Shown one piece after another: positions 32,724 to 41,277 of a stretch of DNA of 64,000 bases. Where the stretch lies: assembly GCA_944324345.1 (NCBI GenBank), contig CALUVT010000001.1, positions 248,001 to 312,000 on the forward strand, given 5' to 3'. Each line of letters opens with the position of its first letter. The stretch's first letter is position 1. Both the position numbers and the translations under genes were made by a program. The stretch is from Candidatus Gastranaerophilales bacterium (lineage in GTDB: Bacteria > Cyanobacteriota > Vampirovibrionia > Gastranaerophilales > Gastranaerophilaceae). The notes beneath the pieces were generated by a model, which was given only the letters and a program-made list of their open reading frames with translations, was not told the DNA's origin and did not search any database.

Positions 32724-33851
32724 ATGAATAATGTTTTGTTGGAAGATAGAATTTATGTAACTCAACCCCTGTTGCCAGAGCTGTCGGAATTCAATGAACA
32801 TTTGAAAGATATATGGGATTCGAAATGCCTCACCAATATGGGAAGCAAACATAATGAGCTTGAAAGTAAGTTGAGAGAAGTGTTAAAAGTTCCTTATGTT
32901 TCTTTGTTTAACAATGGTACTATAGCTCTTTTGACTGCTATAAAAGCTATGGATTTACCTTACGGGAGTGAAGTTATAACAACTCCTTTTACTTTTGCTG
33001 CAACTCCGCATTGCATTTCTTGGAATGGTTTAAAACCTGTATTTTGCGATATTGAACCCGAGACGATGACTATTGATGCAAACAAGATTGAAGATTTAAT
33101 TACTCCGAATACTTCTGCCATTTTGGGTGTTCACGTATATGGTTTTCCTTGTGATGTTTATAAAATTGAAAAGATTGCAAAAAAGTACAATTTGAAAGTT
33201 ATATATGACGCTGCTCACGCTTTTTCAACAGAAATTGACGGGAAGGGTATAGGAACATTTGGTGATATTTCAATGTTTTCATTTCATGCAACGAAGTTGT
33301 TCAATACAGTTGAGGGTGGATGTTTAACATATAACAATCCTGATTTGGTAAACAAAATTTATAATTTAAGGAACTTTGGCATAAGATCTGAAGAACTTGT
33401 TGAAGATGTCGGTATAAATGGCAAACTTGATGAAATTCGCTCCGTTATAGGACTTTTGAACTTGAAATTATATAGTGATGAGCAGGAAAAGCGTGCGATT
33501 ATCAAGGATTACTACGATTCGAAACTTTCGAGGATAAAAGGGATAAAAATACCCAAAATGCCTGAAAATACCACAGATTCTTATCAATACTATCCGATTA
33601 TAATAGAAGAAGAGTTTCCTATTTCGAGAAATGAATTGTATGAAAAATTCAAAGCTTTTAACATATTTACAAGAAAATATTTTTATCCGATATGCACGGA
33701 TTATGAGTGTTATAAGAATAATCCTTCCGTAAAGCCTTTCGATTTGCCTGTTGTGAATGATTATAAAAATAAAGTTTTATGTCTTCCGTATTACGGTACG
33801 CTAAAATTAGATGAGTTAGATTTTATTTGTGGAATTATTGAAGATGTATAA
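32724..33851 (+). CDS. DegT/DnrJ/EryC1/StrS-family sugar aminotransferase
   Basis: A 375-residue PLP enzyme that transfers an amino group to a nucleotide-linked keto-sugar. SLFNNGTIALLTAIKA binds the cofactor phosphate, DAAHAF holds the pyridine-N Asp, and the Schiff-base Lys is in FSFHATKLFNTVEGG. I start it at ATG 32724 (GAGGATATCGAG upstream), which matches the family N-terminus; an upstream ATG at 32679 adds 15 residues of no resemblance. It heads a rightward glycan cassette after the tRNA-Gln terminator. The 183 bp before it show no promoter I trust. Confidence 0.9.
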   Translation: MNNVLLEDRIYVTQPLLPELSEFNEHLKDIWDSKCLTNMGSKHNELESKLREVLKVPYVSLFNNGTIALLTAIKAMDLPYGSEVITTPFTFAATPHCISWNGLKPVFCDIEPETMTIDANKIEDLITPNTSAILGVHVYGFPCDVYKIEKIAKKYNLKVIYDAAHAFSTEIDGKGIGTFGDISMFSFHATKLFNTVEGGCLTYNNPDLVNKIYNLRNFGIRSEELVEDVGINGKLDEIRSVIGLLNLKLYSDEQEKRAIIKDYYDSKLSRIKGIKIPKMPENTTDSYQYYPIIIEEEFPISRNELYEKFKAFNIFTRKYFYPICTDYECYKNNPSVKPFDLPVVNDYKNKVLCLPYYGTLKLDELDFICGIIEDV

Positions 33852-35031
33852 TAATTGCAAACTATTTTCAAAAGAAGTAAACGACAAACATATTATTTAT
33901 AGATTTCTTGGATTAAGAGTAACTTTTCAAAATCCGAATTTTGAATGCGAATACAAAACAGAAACTAAAAAGGCTTTGAAAATTCAAAATGGTTATGACC
34001 TGACGCCATTAAAATCGGCAAAGAAAATGATTTTGTTTTTAACTCCTTCTCAAATGAAAATCAGCGGCGGAGTTATGTCAATTTATTCTTTGTGTGAAGT
34101 GAGCAGGGAACTTAATCCTGATTTTTGTTGTATTTTGTCCACATATCCAAATGATAAATATACCTACGCAAGTAATGACTATTTCTATAATAACGAAAAA
34201 ATATACCGTTTTTCACAGATAGTTGATAATTGCAAAAATTTAGAAAGTTTAATGATACATATTCCTGATTATTACGCAAAATATTTTTATGGAGATTTAA
34301 AAAATAAAGAAAAAAGATTTCTAAGTTCGGTTAAAAACTTACATATAAACATATTAAATCAAAATATAGATTTAATGGCTGAGCCGCAAGATTTGGAAAG
34401 TTTATTTAAACTAACAACCAATGTTACCCAGACAACAGCCCATGGTAGGTATGCTACTCAAGAAGTTTGTAACAAATGGCAAATTCCGACTCATTTGTTT
34501 TTAGCCATGTGGGATATGTCAAAATATAAAAAACGCTTTTTTGAAGAGAAAGAAAAGATAATTGTTTTATCTCCCGATGAGAATGAAAATAAAGAGGCAA
34601 TTGTAAGTAATCTAAAAGAAAAGCTTGCTGACTGGCAGTTTGTAACAGTCGAAAATATGACATTTGCGGAATATATGGATTTGATCTCCAAGGCATTTTT
34701 TACTGTCACATTTGGAGAAGGTTTTGACGGGTATTTTACTCAGCCTCTGTATGTTGGAAGTATTGGAATTTCGGTCTACAATGATAAGTTCTTCCCAGAA
34801 GAAAATTGGGCAAAATTAGATAATGTGTTTTCTTCGTATGAAGAAATGGAGGAAAATTGTGCAAAGTTTATTTTAGATTTGTCGGATAATTGCGTAAAAT
34901 ATAATAATTTATTGTCTTTAAATAAAGACATGTTTGATAGTATATATAATTTTGAAGAGTATAGGGACAATATAAAACGTTTTTATGAAGGGAAATATGA
35001 TTATCTTCCTCAAAAAAAGGAGAACGAATGA
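33844..35031 (+). CDS. GT-B type glycosyltransferase
   Basis: A 395-residue protein. TPSQMKISGGVMSIYSL (~65-81) resembles the GG-containing donor/acceptor loop of GT4/WsaF-like enzymes, and FFTVTFGEGFDGYFTQPLYVG near 290-310 looks like the C-terminal nucleotide-sugar site. No membrane segment. Start ATG 33844 overlaps the aminotransferase by 8 bp; an alternative at 33829 exists. It likely adds the amino-sugar made by its neighbours to a surface glycan. Donor unknown. Confidence 0.7.
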   Translation: MYNNCKLFSKEVNDKHIIYRFLGLRVTFQNPNFECEYKTETKKALKIQNGYDLTPLKSAKKMILFLTPSQMKISGGVMSIYSLCEVSRELNPDFCCILSTYPNDKYTYASNDYFYNNEKIYRFSQIVDNCKNLESLMIHIPDYYAKYFYGDLKNKEKRFLSSVKNLHINILNQNIDLMAEPQDLESLFKLTTNVTQTTAHGRYATQEVCNKWQIPTHLFLAMWDMSKYKKRFFEEKEKIIVLSPDENENKEAIVSNLKEKLADWQFVTVENMTFAEYMDLISKAFFTVTFGEGFDGYFTQPLYVGSIGISVYNDKFFPEENWAKLDNVFSSYEEMEENCAKFILDLSDNCVKYNNLLSLNKDMFDSIYNFEEYRDNIKRFYEGKYDYLPQKKENE

Positions 35032-35723
35032 AACTCGGAATAATGCAGCCTTATTTTTTTCCCTATATTGGCTATTGGCAATTGATTAACGCTGTCGACA
35101 AGTACGTAGTATACGATGATGTTAATTTCATAAAAGGCGGTTGGATAAATCGTAATAATATTCTTTTGAACGGAGGCAAACATCTAATTACCATACCTTT
35201 AGAAAAAGCTTCCCCGTTCAAACTAATTAATGAAATATCAGTAACAGGCAATGAAGTTCTAAAAAATAAATTAATAAAAACGATTAAATCAGCATACATA
35301 AAAGCTCCATTTTACGAGCAGGTGATGCCACAAATTGAAAAGCTTATATTTGAAAGTTCAAGTATTTCAGAGCTTAATTTTAATATAATTCTTACAATAC
35401 AAAAATATTTGGATATACAAACAGAGATATTTCTGTCATCACAAATCAAAAAAAATAATGAGTTAAAAGGGCAAGATAAAGTGATTGATATTGTCCATAT
35501 TATGGGTGCAGAAGAATATATTAATGCTATGGGCGGGCAAGAATTGTACAGCAAAGATAATTTTGCAAAAGAGAAAATAAAGCTGAGCTTCTTAAAACCC
35601 AATGAAATAAGATATAAACAATTTAAAAATATATTCGTCCCAAATTTATCAATAATAGATGTTATGATGTTTAATTCCCCGGAACAAATAAAGGATATGT
35701 TAGATGACTACACTCTCGTATAA
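35028..35723 (+). CDS. WbqC-family protein
   Basis: A 231-residue WbqC-like protein. The family's N-terminal IMQPYFFPYIGYWQLI motif (~5-20) and the YDDVNFIKGGWINRN block are nearly complete. The family is common in O-antigen and sugar-modification clusters; its reaction is not firmly known (an acyl- or amino-transfer role on dTDP-sugars has been suggested). It overlaps the glycosyltransferase by 4 bp and the next gene by 20 bp, so it is tightly coupled. Confidence 0.85.
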   Translation: MKLGIMQPYFFPYIGYWQLINAVDKYVVYDDVNFIKGGWINRNNILLNGGKHLITIPLEKASPFKLINEISVTGNEVLKNKLIKTIKSAYIKAPFYEQVMPQIEKLIFESSSISELNFNIILTIQKYLDIQTEIFLSSQIKKNNELKGQDKVIDIVHIMGAEEYINAMGGQELYSKDNFAKEKIKLSFLKPNEIRYKQFKNIFVPNLSIIDVMMFNSPEQIKDMLDDYTLV

Positions 35724-36642
35724 GGAAATTGGCGGGTATTTCGGCTTAGATTTAGTTCTGAGATATGATAATGTAAAAGATAGTATAGCTCTAAACAGTG
35801 CAAGGAATTGTCTGAGGTACGTTATCAAAGCCTTTAGTATAAGTGAAATATATATTCCGTTTTATACCTGTCCTGTAGTTTGGCAGGCTATAAAAAAAGA
35901 GAATTGTAAAATTCATTTTTATCATATTGATGAAAATTTTATGCCGGTTTCAGATTTTTCGGAAAATGCTTATATCCTTTACAACAACTATTTTGGGATT
36001 TGTGCAGGTAATGTAAAATCTTTGGCATCAAAATATAAAAATTTGATAGTTGATAATGCACAAGCCTTTTATATGCCCCAATATGGTATTGCATCTTTTA
36101 ATTCAATTAGAAAGTTTTTTGGTGTACCGGATGGAGCATTGTTACAATCAGATAAGATATGTGATTGTGAATTTGAACGCGACAATTCTTATCAGAGATT
36201 TTCACATCTGTTAAAAAGAGCAGATGTTTCTGTCAAGTTTGGTTATCAGGATTTTTTAGTTAATGAAGACTCTTTAGATGATTGTGAAATTAAAACAATG
36301 TCGAATTTGACCCAAAAGTTGTTTCAGACTATAGATATTGAAGCTGCAAAAGAAAAAAGACTTGAAAATTTTGTATACTTAAACAAATATTTGTCCAAAT
36401 CGAATGAATTAAATATCTGTTTAGATAAAGACGATGTTCCGATGGTATACCCTTATTTAACGATGAGAGAAAATCTTAGAGCAGAATTAATTAAAAACAA
36501 AATTTTTGTAGCAACATATTGGAACCCGCAGCCTGAAAATACACAGGAAGGAGTTTTCCAAAAATATTTGCTTCCTTTACCTATTGATCAAAGGTATGAC
36601 CGTAAAGATTTATCACGAATTTTGGAGGTTATTGGTGCCTAA
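35704..36642 (+). CDS. DegT-like PLP-fold protein
   Basis: A 312-residue protein with the fold pattern of DegT aminotransferases but divergent. SARNCLRYVIKAF looks like the cofactor-binding helix, DNAQAF like the Asp motif, and RKFFGVPDGALL holds the candidate Schiff-base Lys. Such shortened DegT relatives recur beside WbqC genes. It may act on the same sugar as the gene at 32724. It overlaps WbqC by 20 bp at its start and the small ORF at 36635 by 8 bp at its end. Confidence 0.7.
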   Translation: MTTLSYKEIGGYFGLDLVLRYDNVKDSIALNSARNCLRYVIKAFSISEIYIPFYTCPVVWQAIKKENCKIHFYHIDENFMPVSDFSENAYILYNNYFGICAGNVKSLASKYKNLIVDNAQAFYMPQYGIASFNSIRKFFGVPDGALLQSDKICDCEFERDNSYQRFSHLLKRADVSVKFGYQDFLVNEDSLDDCEIKTMSNLTQKLFQTIDIEAAKEKRLENFVYLNKYLSKSNELNICLDKDDVPMVYPYLTMRENLRAELIKNKIFVATYWNPQPENTQEGVFQKYLLPLPIDQRYDRKDLSRILEVIGA

Positions 36643-36781
36643 GATTAATGTTTTAGTATTTCCGGCAGGAGAAATGGCGATATTTATAGACAACGCTTAT
36701 AAAGAAAGAGAAATTGTTCAGCAAAAATATAAAATTCCCGTTTTTGATGTTGAAGGTATTGAAGTTTTGCTGAATTGGTGA
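36635..36781 (+). CDS. 48-residue ORF, possible remnant of an ATP-grasp-type gene
   Basis: A short frame starting at GTG 36635 with a strong GGAGG 6 nt upstream, overlapping the previous gene by 8 bp. The start INVLVFPAGE resembles the first strand of ATP-grasp/carbamoyl-phosphate-synthase-like proteins that often sit in such sugar cassettes. The rest (PVFDVEGIEVLLNW) could be the far end of the same family, which would mean an internal deletion. It could equally be a genuine small protein. Followed at once by a terminator. Confidence 0.45.
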   Translation: MPKINVLVFPAGEMAIFIDNAYKEREIVQQKYKIPVFDVEGIEVLLNW

Positions 36782-36792
36782 AATTAGTCTTG

Positions 36793-36820
36793 AAAAATTA
36801 GGGATATATACCTAATTTTT
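36793..36820. terminator. Bidirectional terminator of the glycan cassette and pnuC
   Basis: AAAAATTAGG (36793-36802) pairs with CCTAATTTTT (36811-36820) around an 8-nt loop; T-runs stand at both ends. It lies 12 bp past the 48-residue ORF and covers the pnuC stop codon on the minus strand. Confidence 0.75.
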
Positions 36821-37498
36821 TAACTCTTTTTTCCATTGTCTGTAAAAATAGATTGCAAGTATAAAATAAACTCCCCACATAACAACTGTTGAATATGCTT
36901 TTGTGCCGTTAATAACTAGGCTTAGCCACATAAAAAACGAAAGTCCGTTAACAACCATCCAAACAATCCACTGCTCAATTGCTCGTTTTACGGTTAAATA
37001 CATCCCAAGTATTGATAAAAATGTTGTAATTCCGTCGATAATTGGACTTTTATCATGGAAATAATTCAGTAATACAATAGTTCCAATACAGCCTATTATA
37101 CCAATAAGAAAAAGAATTAAGTTTTGTTTTTGTGTTAATTTAATTTTGACAATTTCGCCAGATTCTTTTTTCAAGTGTTTTTGCCATCTGAAAATCCCCA
37201 AAACTTGCATAGGAATGTAATATAAAAGATATAGCAGCATATTTCCCCATAATGCATTTTCAAATGAGAGAAATATATAGCATCCTGAGCCCATGAGCCC
37301 GAAAAAATAACATGAAATTTTACCCTTCCCCGCGATTATGGTATACAAAATTCCGCATATAGCGTTAATAACTGCTGCAGGACTATCTTTTAAGATAAAT
37401 ATATTAGTTAAAATCATCACAAGTACTACTGCTAACCCTATTATTTCAAAAGGTTGCCAGCCGCTTAATTCTTTTTTAATAAATTCTGTGATTTTCAT
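36812..37498 (-). CDS. pnuC: Nicotinamide riboside transporter PnuC
   Basis: A 228-residue membrane protein with seven or so hydrophobic helices. GWQPFEIIGLAVVL at the start and WQKHLKKESGEI, RAIEQWIVWMVVNGLSF follow the PnuC family plan. It imports nicotinamide riboside for NAD synthesis. I favour ATG 37498 over 37507: a -10-like TATACA (minus, 37508-37513) abuts 37507, so a transcript from it would start at about 37500. It diverges from the gene at 37524. No NAD riboswitch was seen. Confidence 0.82.
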   Translation of the reverse strand: MKITEFIKKELSGWQPFEIIGLAVVLVMILTNIFILKDSPAAVINAICGILYTIIAGKGKISCYFFGLMGSGCYIFLSFENALWGNMLLYLLYYIPMQVLGIFRWQKHLKKESGEIVKIKLTQKQNLILFLIGIIGCIGTIVLLNYFHDKSPIIDGITTFLSILGMYLTVKRAIEQWIVWMVVNGLSFFMWLSLVINGTKAYSTVVMWGVYFILAIYFYRQWKKELKN

Positions 37499-37523
37499 TA
37501 TTAGCATTGTATAATGAATTCAC

Positions 37524-38504
37524 ATGAAAGTACAGGCGATATATAATAGCAAAATTTTAAAAAAAGGATTAGAGTTTGCGGCAGATAATGGTTCATTATT
37601 TGTGGCAACAGCTTCTTTGGCTCTTTCTACTGTAGCTCGTCCTATTGCGATTATGGCAACTCCAAAAACAGATAAGGAAAATAAAAAATATGCCTGTGCA
37701 AAATCTCTCGCATCAAGTGCTGTCGGTTACCTTTTAATGTTTGCGGCATCTTCTCCTGTTGCAAGGGCGGTAAAAAATATTGATACAAGACCGTATGAAT
37801 ATTTAAAAAAGACAACAGTAGAAAACCTAAAATCTGGTGAGAAGAGTTTAAAATCTTCAGGGAAATATAAATTTGCAACTCAATTATTTAAGCTAGGAAT
37901 AGGTTTTGTGATTGCTGTCCCAAAGTCCATAATGACTTGCTCTTTGATTCCACCGTTTATGTCCCTGTTGTTTCGCAGAAAAAAGAATAAGGAACAGGCA
38001 AAAAAAACGGTAACTTTTACTGGTTTATACAACAACGGAACTAAAAAACTTTCAAAGTTTTTTGGAAAAATAATTGATACCTCATTTGTTCAAAAAATGT
38101 CTGAAAAATTCCACAAAACAAATTTTGAACAGCATATAATCTCTTTAACAGATGCCCTTACAACAACTGCATTTATCGCACAAACAGCTCACAGTAAAAA
38201 GATTGAACAGTCAAGAAAAAAGGCTTTGATGTACAATTCTGCTATCTCTACAGGGTTGTGTATCGCAGGAGGATATGCTATTAACGGTATGCTGGAAAAG
38301 CCGACAGAAAAATTTATTAAAAATTTCATACAAGCAAATAAAGATTCCAAAAATTTAGGGAAATACATTGAAGGTATAAAAGTTGCTAAACCGGCCCTTA
38401 TACTTGGAGGAATTTATTATATTGTTATCCCAATAATATCAACATTTTTTGCAGACAGATTTGATAAACATTCAAAAAATCCAGCAAATCAACCGGTACA
38501 ATAA
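37524..38504 (+). CDS. Unknown membrane protein, lineage-specific type
   Basis: A 326-residue protein with four or five hydrophobic segments (~22-45, 62-80, 120-145, 240-255, 285-305) between basic, Lys-rich loops. MKVQAIYNSKILKKGLEFAADNGSLF begins it; no signal peptide is apparent. I recognise the style from Gastranaerophilales-type genomes but know no function. TATAAT (37510-37515) ends 8 nt before the ATG, giving a near-leaderless message. Its stop abuts the bioB stop. Confidence 0.6.
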   Translation: MKVQAIYNSKILKKGLEFAADNGSLFVATASLALSTVARPIAIMATPKTDKENKKYACAKSLASSAVGYLLMFAASSPVARAVKNIDTRPYEYLKKTTVENLKSGEKSLKSSGKYKFATQLFKLGIGFVIAVPKSIMTCSLIPPFMSLLFRRKKNKEQAKKTVTFTGLYNNGTKKLSKFFGKIIDTSFVQKMSEKFHKTNFEQHIISLTDALTTTAFIAQTAHSKKIEQSRKKALMYNSAISTGLCIAGGYAINGMLEKPTEKFIKNFIQANKDSKNLGKYIEGIKVAKPALILGGIYYIVIPIISTFFADRFDKHSKNPANQPVQ

Positions 38505-39413
38505 CTATTTTATAGATTTCCCCAAACTTTCAACGGTTTTAATATCTTCATCAGGTGATTTTCCCGTTGTTGTGAGGTAATCTCCTACCATAATCCCTTC
38601 AACACAAGTTTTCAGTGCAATTTTTTGGTTTTCATCTGAAAGTCGAATTCTACCACCACAAAAACGAATTATAGAATTTGGGTTTGCAATTTTGAAAATG
38701 GCAAGTGTCCTTAATATATTTTCTTCATCTATTTTGTCATGGTAATTTTCAAATGGAGTGTGGGGTATTGGCATTAGAATATTTATAGGGATAGAATCAG
38801 GTTCAATTTCTGCAAGCTCTAAAGCCATTTCAACTCGCTGTTCGATGCTCTCTCCCATCCCTAAAATTACTCCGCAGCATAATTCCATTCCGTATTTTTT
38901 TACAAGTTTGCAGGTATTAATTCTGTCCTCAAAAGTGTGCGTTGTACAAATTTCCGGATAATATGATTTTGAAGTGTTGATGTTGTGATGAAAGCGTTTT
39001 AGCCCGCTCTTACTTAATTTCTCGGCCTGCTTCTCATTTAATATCCCAATTGATGCACAACTTTTTATCCCATCAATTTTATTAACTTCTTTTATCATCT
39101 CAAGAATTTTGTCAAAATCACTTTCATCAGGAGTTTTTCCTGAAGTTACAACGGCGAATCTGGATGCTCTGTTTTTTCGTGCTTTAATTGCAGCTTTTCT
39201 AACCTCATCAAGCTCTATAAGCGGGAAAGAGTTTATATCTGTGCGGTAGTGAGAGCTCTGTGCACAGTATTTGCAATTTTGAGAGCATTTCCCGTTTCTT
39301 GCGTTTACAAGAGAACAAAATTCGACCTCATTTTTCACACATTTTGATGATATTTCTAAAAGTCTATCAAGTTCTAAATTATATAATTTTAACAACTCTT
39401 GTTTTGAAATCAT
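38505..39413 (-). CDS. bioB: Biotin synthase
   Basis: A 302-residue radical-SAM enzyme inserting sulfur into dethiobiotin. The CSQNCKYCAQSS cluster motif near residue 44, the Cys of the second cluster (CASIGI, CCGVILGMGE) and the FRFAVVTSG-like SRFAVVTSGK block are present. The start is ATG 39413; 36 bp of in-frame sequence further up covers the promoter region. No other bio genes are nearby. Confidence 0.92.
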   Translation of the reverse strand: MISKQELLKLYNLELDRLLEISSKCVKNEVEFCSLVNARNGKCSQNCKYCAQSSHYRTDINSFPLIELDEVRKAAIKARKNRASRFAVVTSGKTPDESDFDKILEMIKEVNKIDGIKSCASIGILNEKQAEKLSKSGLKRFHHNINTSKSYYPEICTTHTFEDRINTCKLVKKYGMELCCGVILGMGESIEQRVEMALELAEIEPDSIPINILMPIPHTPFENYHDKIDEENILRTLAIFKIANPNSIIRFCGGRIRLSDENQKIALKTCVEGIMVGDYLTTTGKSPDEDIKTVESLGKSIK

Positions 39414-39435
39414 AACTATTATGGTATACCGCTGA

Positions 39436-39464
39436 TTGACTAAAGTCAAATGATATGCTAGAAT
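39436..39464 (+). promoter_or_regulatory. Promoter of the zinc-ribbon/PH gene with a palindrome at its -35
   Basis: TTGACT (39436-39441), a 17-bp spacer and TAGAAT (39459-39464) form a good sigma-70 promoter 18 bp before the ATG at 39483. The -35 is one arm of TTGACT-AA-AGTCAA (39436-39449), so the same palindrome offers a TTGACT on the minus strand facing bioB. Confidence 0.65.
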
Positions 39465-39482
39465 TAGCAGAAAGGTGGAAAA

Positions 39483-40121
39483 ATGTTTTGTTCAAATTGC
39501 GGAAAACAAATTAAAGAAAACGATAATTTTTGCAGATATTGCGGGTATGACTTAAGAGTTGATGCCGTAATAGACAAGCAGCCCCGAGAAGATGTGTTTC
39601 ACGAAGATGAATTGGGTAAAAATATAAATGATTCCGAGATTGTGAATGAAGATTACAAACTCCCACCGGATGATGCGGAAGAATTTGTTTTGTATGATAT
39701 TAAAAAACATTGGATGGCCCTTTTTTGGCCCGTTGTTTTGACTCCTGTGTTTTTTATCTATTTTTGGAATATTTTCTTAAATACCCACAGTATATTTAGT
39801 TGGCTTGTAGTTTTGGGACTTTTAGCCGGAATTATATATCCTGTATTAAGGTATGTTTATGACAAAATAATTATTACAACGAAGTTTGCTCACATTAAGA
39901 TGGGAGTTTTAAACTCGGTTGAAATAGATGTACCTTTGAAGGAAATAGATAAACTCGATATTACCCAAACCGCTATGGGAAGATTGTGTGATTATGGTAC
40001 GATTTCCTTTGTGGCGGATTCTCAAAGGTTTGAATATAGATATATAAAAGCTCCGCAAGATTTGCAATACATAATTGACAATCCTGCAAGATTTGTAAAA
40101 GAAGCCTTAAGCGATGACTAG
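39483..40121 (+). CDS. Zinc-ribbon and bacterial PH domain membrane protein
   Basis: A 212-residue protein. The N-terminal zinc ribbon has CSNC (3, 6) and CRYC (17, 20) pairs. After an acidic linker come two transmembrane helices (~79-98, 104-122), then a bPH2/YdbT-like beta domain (VYDKIIITTKFAHIKMGVLNSVEIDVPLKEIDK). Likely an inner-membrane protein; function unknown. AAGGTGG precedes the ATG. It is divergent from bioB. Confidence 0.75.
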   Translation: MFCSNCGKQIKENDNFCRYCGYDLRVDAVIDKQPREDVFHEDELGKNINDSEIVNEDYKLPPDDAEEFVLYDIKKHWMALFWPVVLTPVFFIYFWNIFLNTHSIFSWLVVLGLLAGIIYPVLRYVYDKIIITTKFAHIKMGVLNSVEIDVPLKEIDKLDITQTAMGRLCDYGTISFVADSQRFEYRYIKAPQDLQYIIDNPARFVKEALSDD

Positions 40122-40149
40122 AAATATTAAAAAAACTTGACTTGATGTT

Positions 40150-40806
40150 TTATATGTTTTCGAATTTTAAATTATTTCTGTAAAGGTTATCAATAAGTTG
40201 GGCTATGCTTTCTTTATCTTTGTCGTCCATGACTTTAATGTTGTCATAGCATCTTGTATTTACGGAAGGTTTCGACAATTCAGCAGGTTTGACTTTTGTA
40301 TTTGAATTATTAACCCAGTTTGTAACTTTCTCTGTTACAGGGTCAATTCTTTTTATTATACTGACTGTTCTTCCGTCACTTTTGTATATTGAAATCGTAA
40401 CAATTTTTCCTGTTTCAAGATCATATTCTTGTATAGAAGAAATTTTGTTTTCGTCTTTTACGTTAAAGTTTATTGTACGCAATTTTTTCCCTGTTTCAGG
40501 GTCAAATTCATCAATTGACTTATATAGAACGTAATTTATTGTCCGTAATTTTTTCCCGGTTTTTCGGTCAAATTCGTCAATTGAACGGATTTTTTTGTCA
40601 TTGAAATAATCATAATGTGTTGTCTTAATTCTTGAATTCGTATTAACATCAAATTCTATAATTCTGTCTACAGACTTTCCATTTCGGCGGTAGATAACCT
40701 CTTCTCTTGTTTCGGGATGCAAATTAGAATAAAGAAGTTTCAGATGTGCACTATCAAGGTTTTTCTTTTCAGGTATAGCCTTTTGGATTGCTGTTAATAA
40801 TTTCAT
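40150..40806 (-). CDS. Unknown protein with TGK-type tandem repeats (DUF2963-like)
   Basis: A 218-residue protein whose middle is four or five imperfect ~22-26-residue repeats of the form (S)IDEFDxxTGKKLRTI. From memory this pattern resembles DUF2963 repeats known from phytoplasmas and also the MORN/YD-like repeats of other bacteria. There is no signal peptide or membrane segment. AGGAG precedes the ATG. Function unknown. Confidence 0.55.
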   Translation of the reverse strand: MKLLTAIQKAIPEKKNLDSAHLKLLYSNLHPETREEVIYRRNGKSVDRIIEFDVNTNSRIKTTHYDYFNDKKIRSIDEFDRKTGKKLRTINYVLYKSIDEFDPETGKKLRTINFNVKDENKISSIQEYDLETGKIVTISIYKSDGRTVSIIKRIDPVTEKVTNWVNNSNTKVKPAELSKPSVNTRCYDNIKVMDDKDKESIAQLIDNLYRNNLKFENI

Positions 40807-40927
40807 CTTAAATTTCTCCTACATATATAATACATAATAAAATATTTTTTGCTATTTTATGTAAAGTATTATATATAATTCAAAGTAAAATAATAAATTC
40901 CCCTACAGGGTTAATTACAATAATATA

Positions 40928-41269
40928 TTAACCTCTTTTTTTAAGGAGTTTCAAGAAAACCTTGTAATCAGTTCCCCAGCTTGCCATGGCATTTAAAACA
41001 GGAGCCAAACTATAACCGACATCAGTCAAGGTATATTCAACTCTTGGAGGTACTTGCGGGTAGGCTTTTCTCTCAATAAGTCCGTCATCCTCCATTGTTC
41101 TCAGGTTGGTTGTAAGAACTTTTTGTGAAATACCCGAGCAAACTTTTTTCAGCTCATTGAAACGCCTTGTACCGTTTAGCAAATCCCTGATAATAAGGAT
41201 TTTCCATTTGTTGCCTATCAGTTTAAGTGTTGTTTCAACTGGACACTTTGGAAGGTCTTTTATCTCCAT
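40928..41269 (-). CDS. HxlR-family transcriptional regulator
   Basis: A 113-residue winged-HTH protein. CPVETTLKLIGNKWKILIIRDLLNGTRRFNELKK at ~9-42 with an N-terminal Cys is the HxlR signature; ISQKVLTTNLRTMEDDGLIERKAY follows. Members sense redox or aldehyde stress and usually repress a neighbouring gene. It stands alone here, with inverted TAGTAT/ATACTA motifs over its own promoter, so autoregulation is likely. Confidence 0.88.
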   Translation of the reverse strand: MEIKDLPKCPVETTLKLIGNKWKILIIRDLLNGTRRFNELKKVCSGISQKVLTTNLRTMEDDGLIERKAYPQVPPRVEYTLTDVGYSLAPVLNAMASWGTDYKVFLKLLKKRG

Positions 41270-41277
41270 AAAATCTC

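Noticed and set aside
37498-37524. NAD-type riboswitch before pnuC
   Set aside because: Only about 25 bp separate the divergent starts, too short for an aptamer.
40916-40928. GGTTAAT/ATTAACC inverted repeat at the HxlR stop as a terminator
   Set aside because: The stem is short and there is no T-run on the minus strand where it would be needed.
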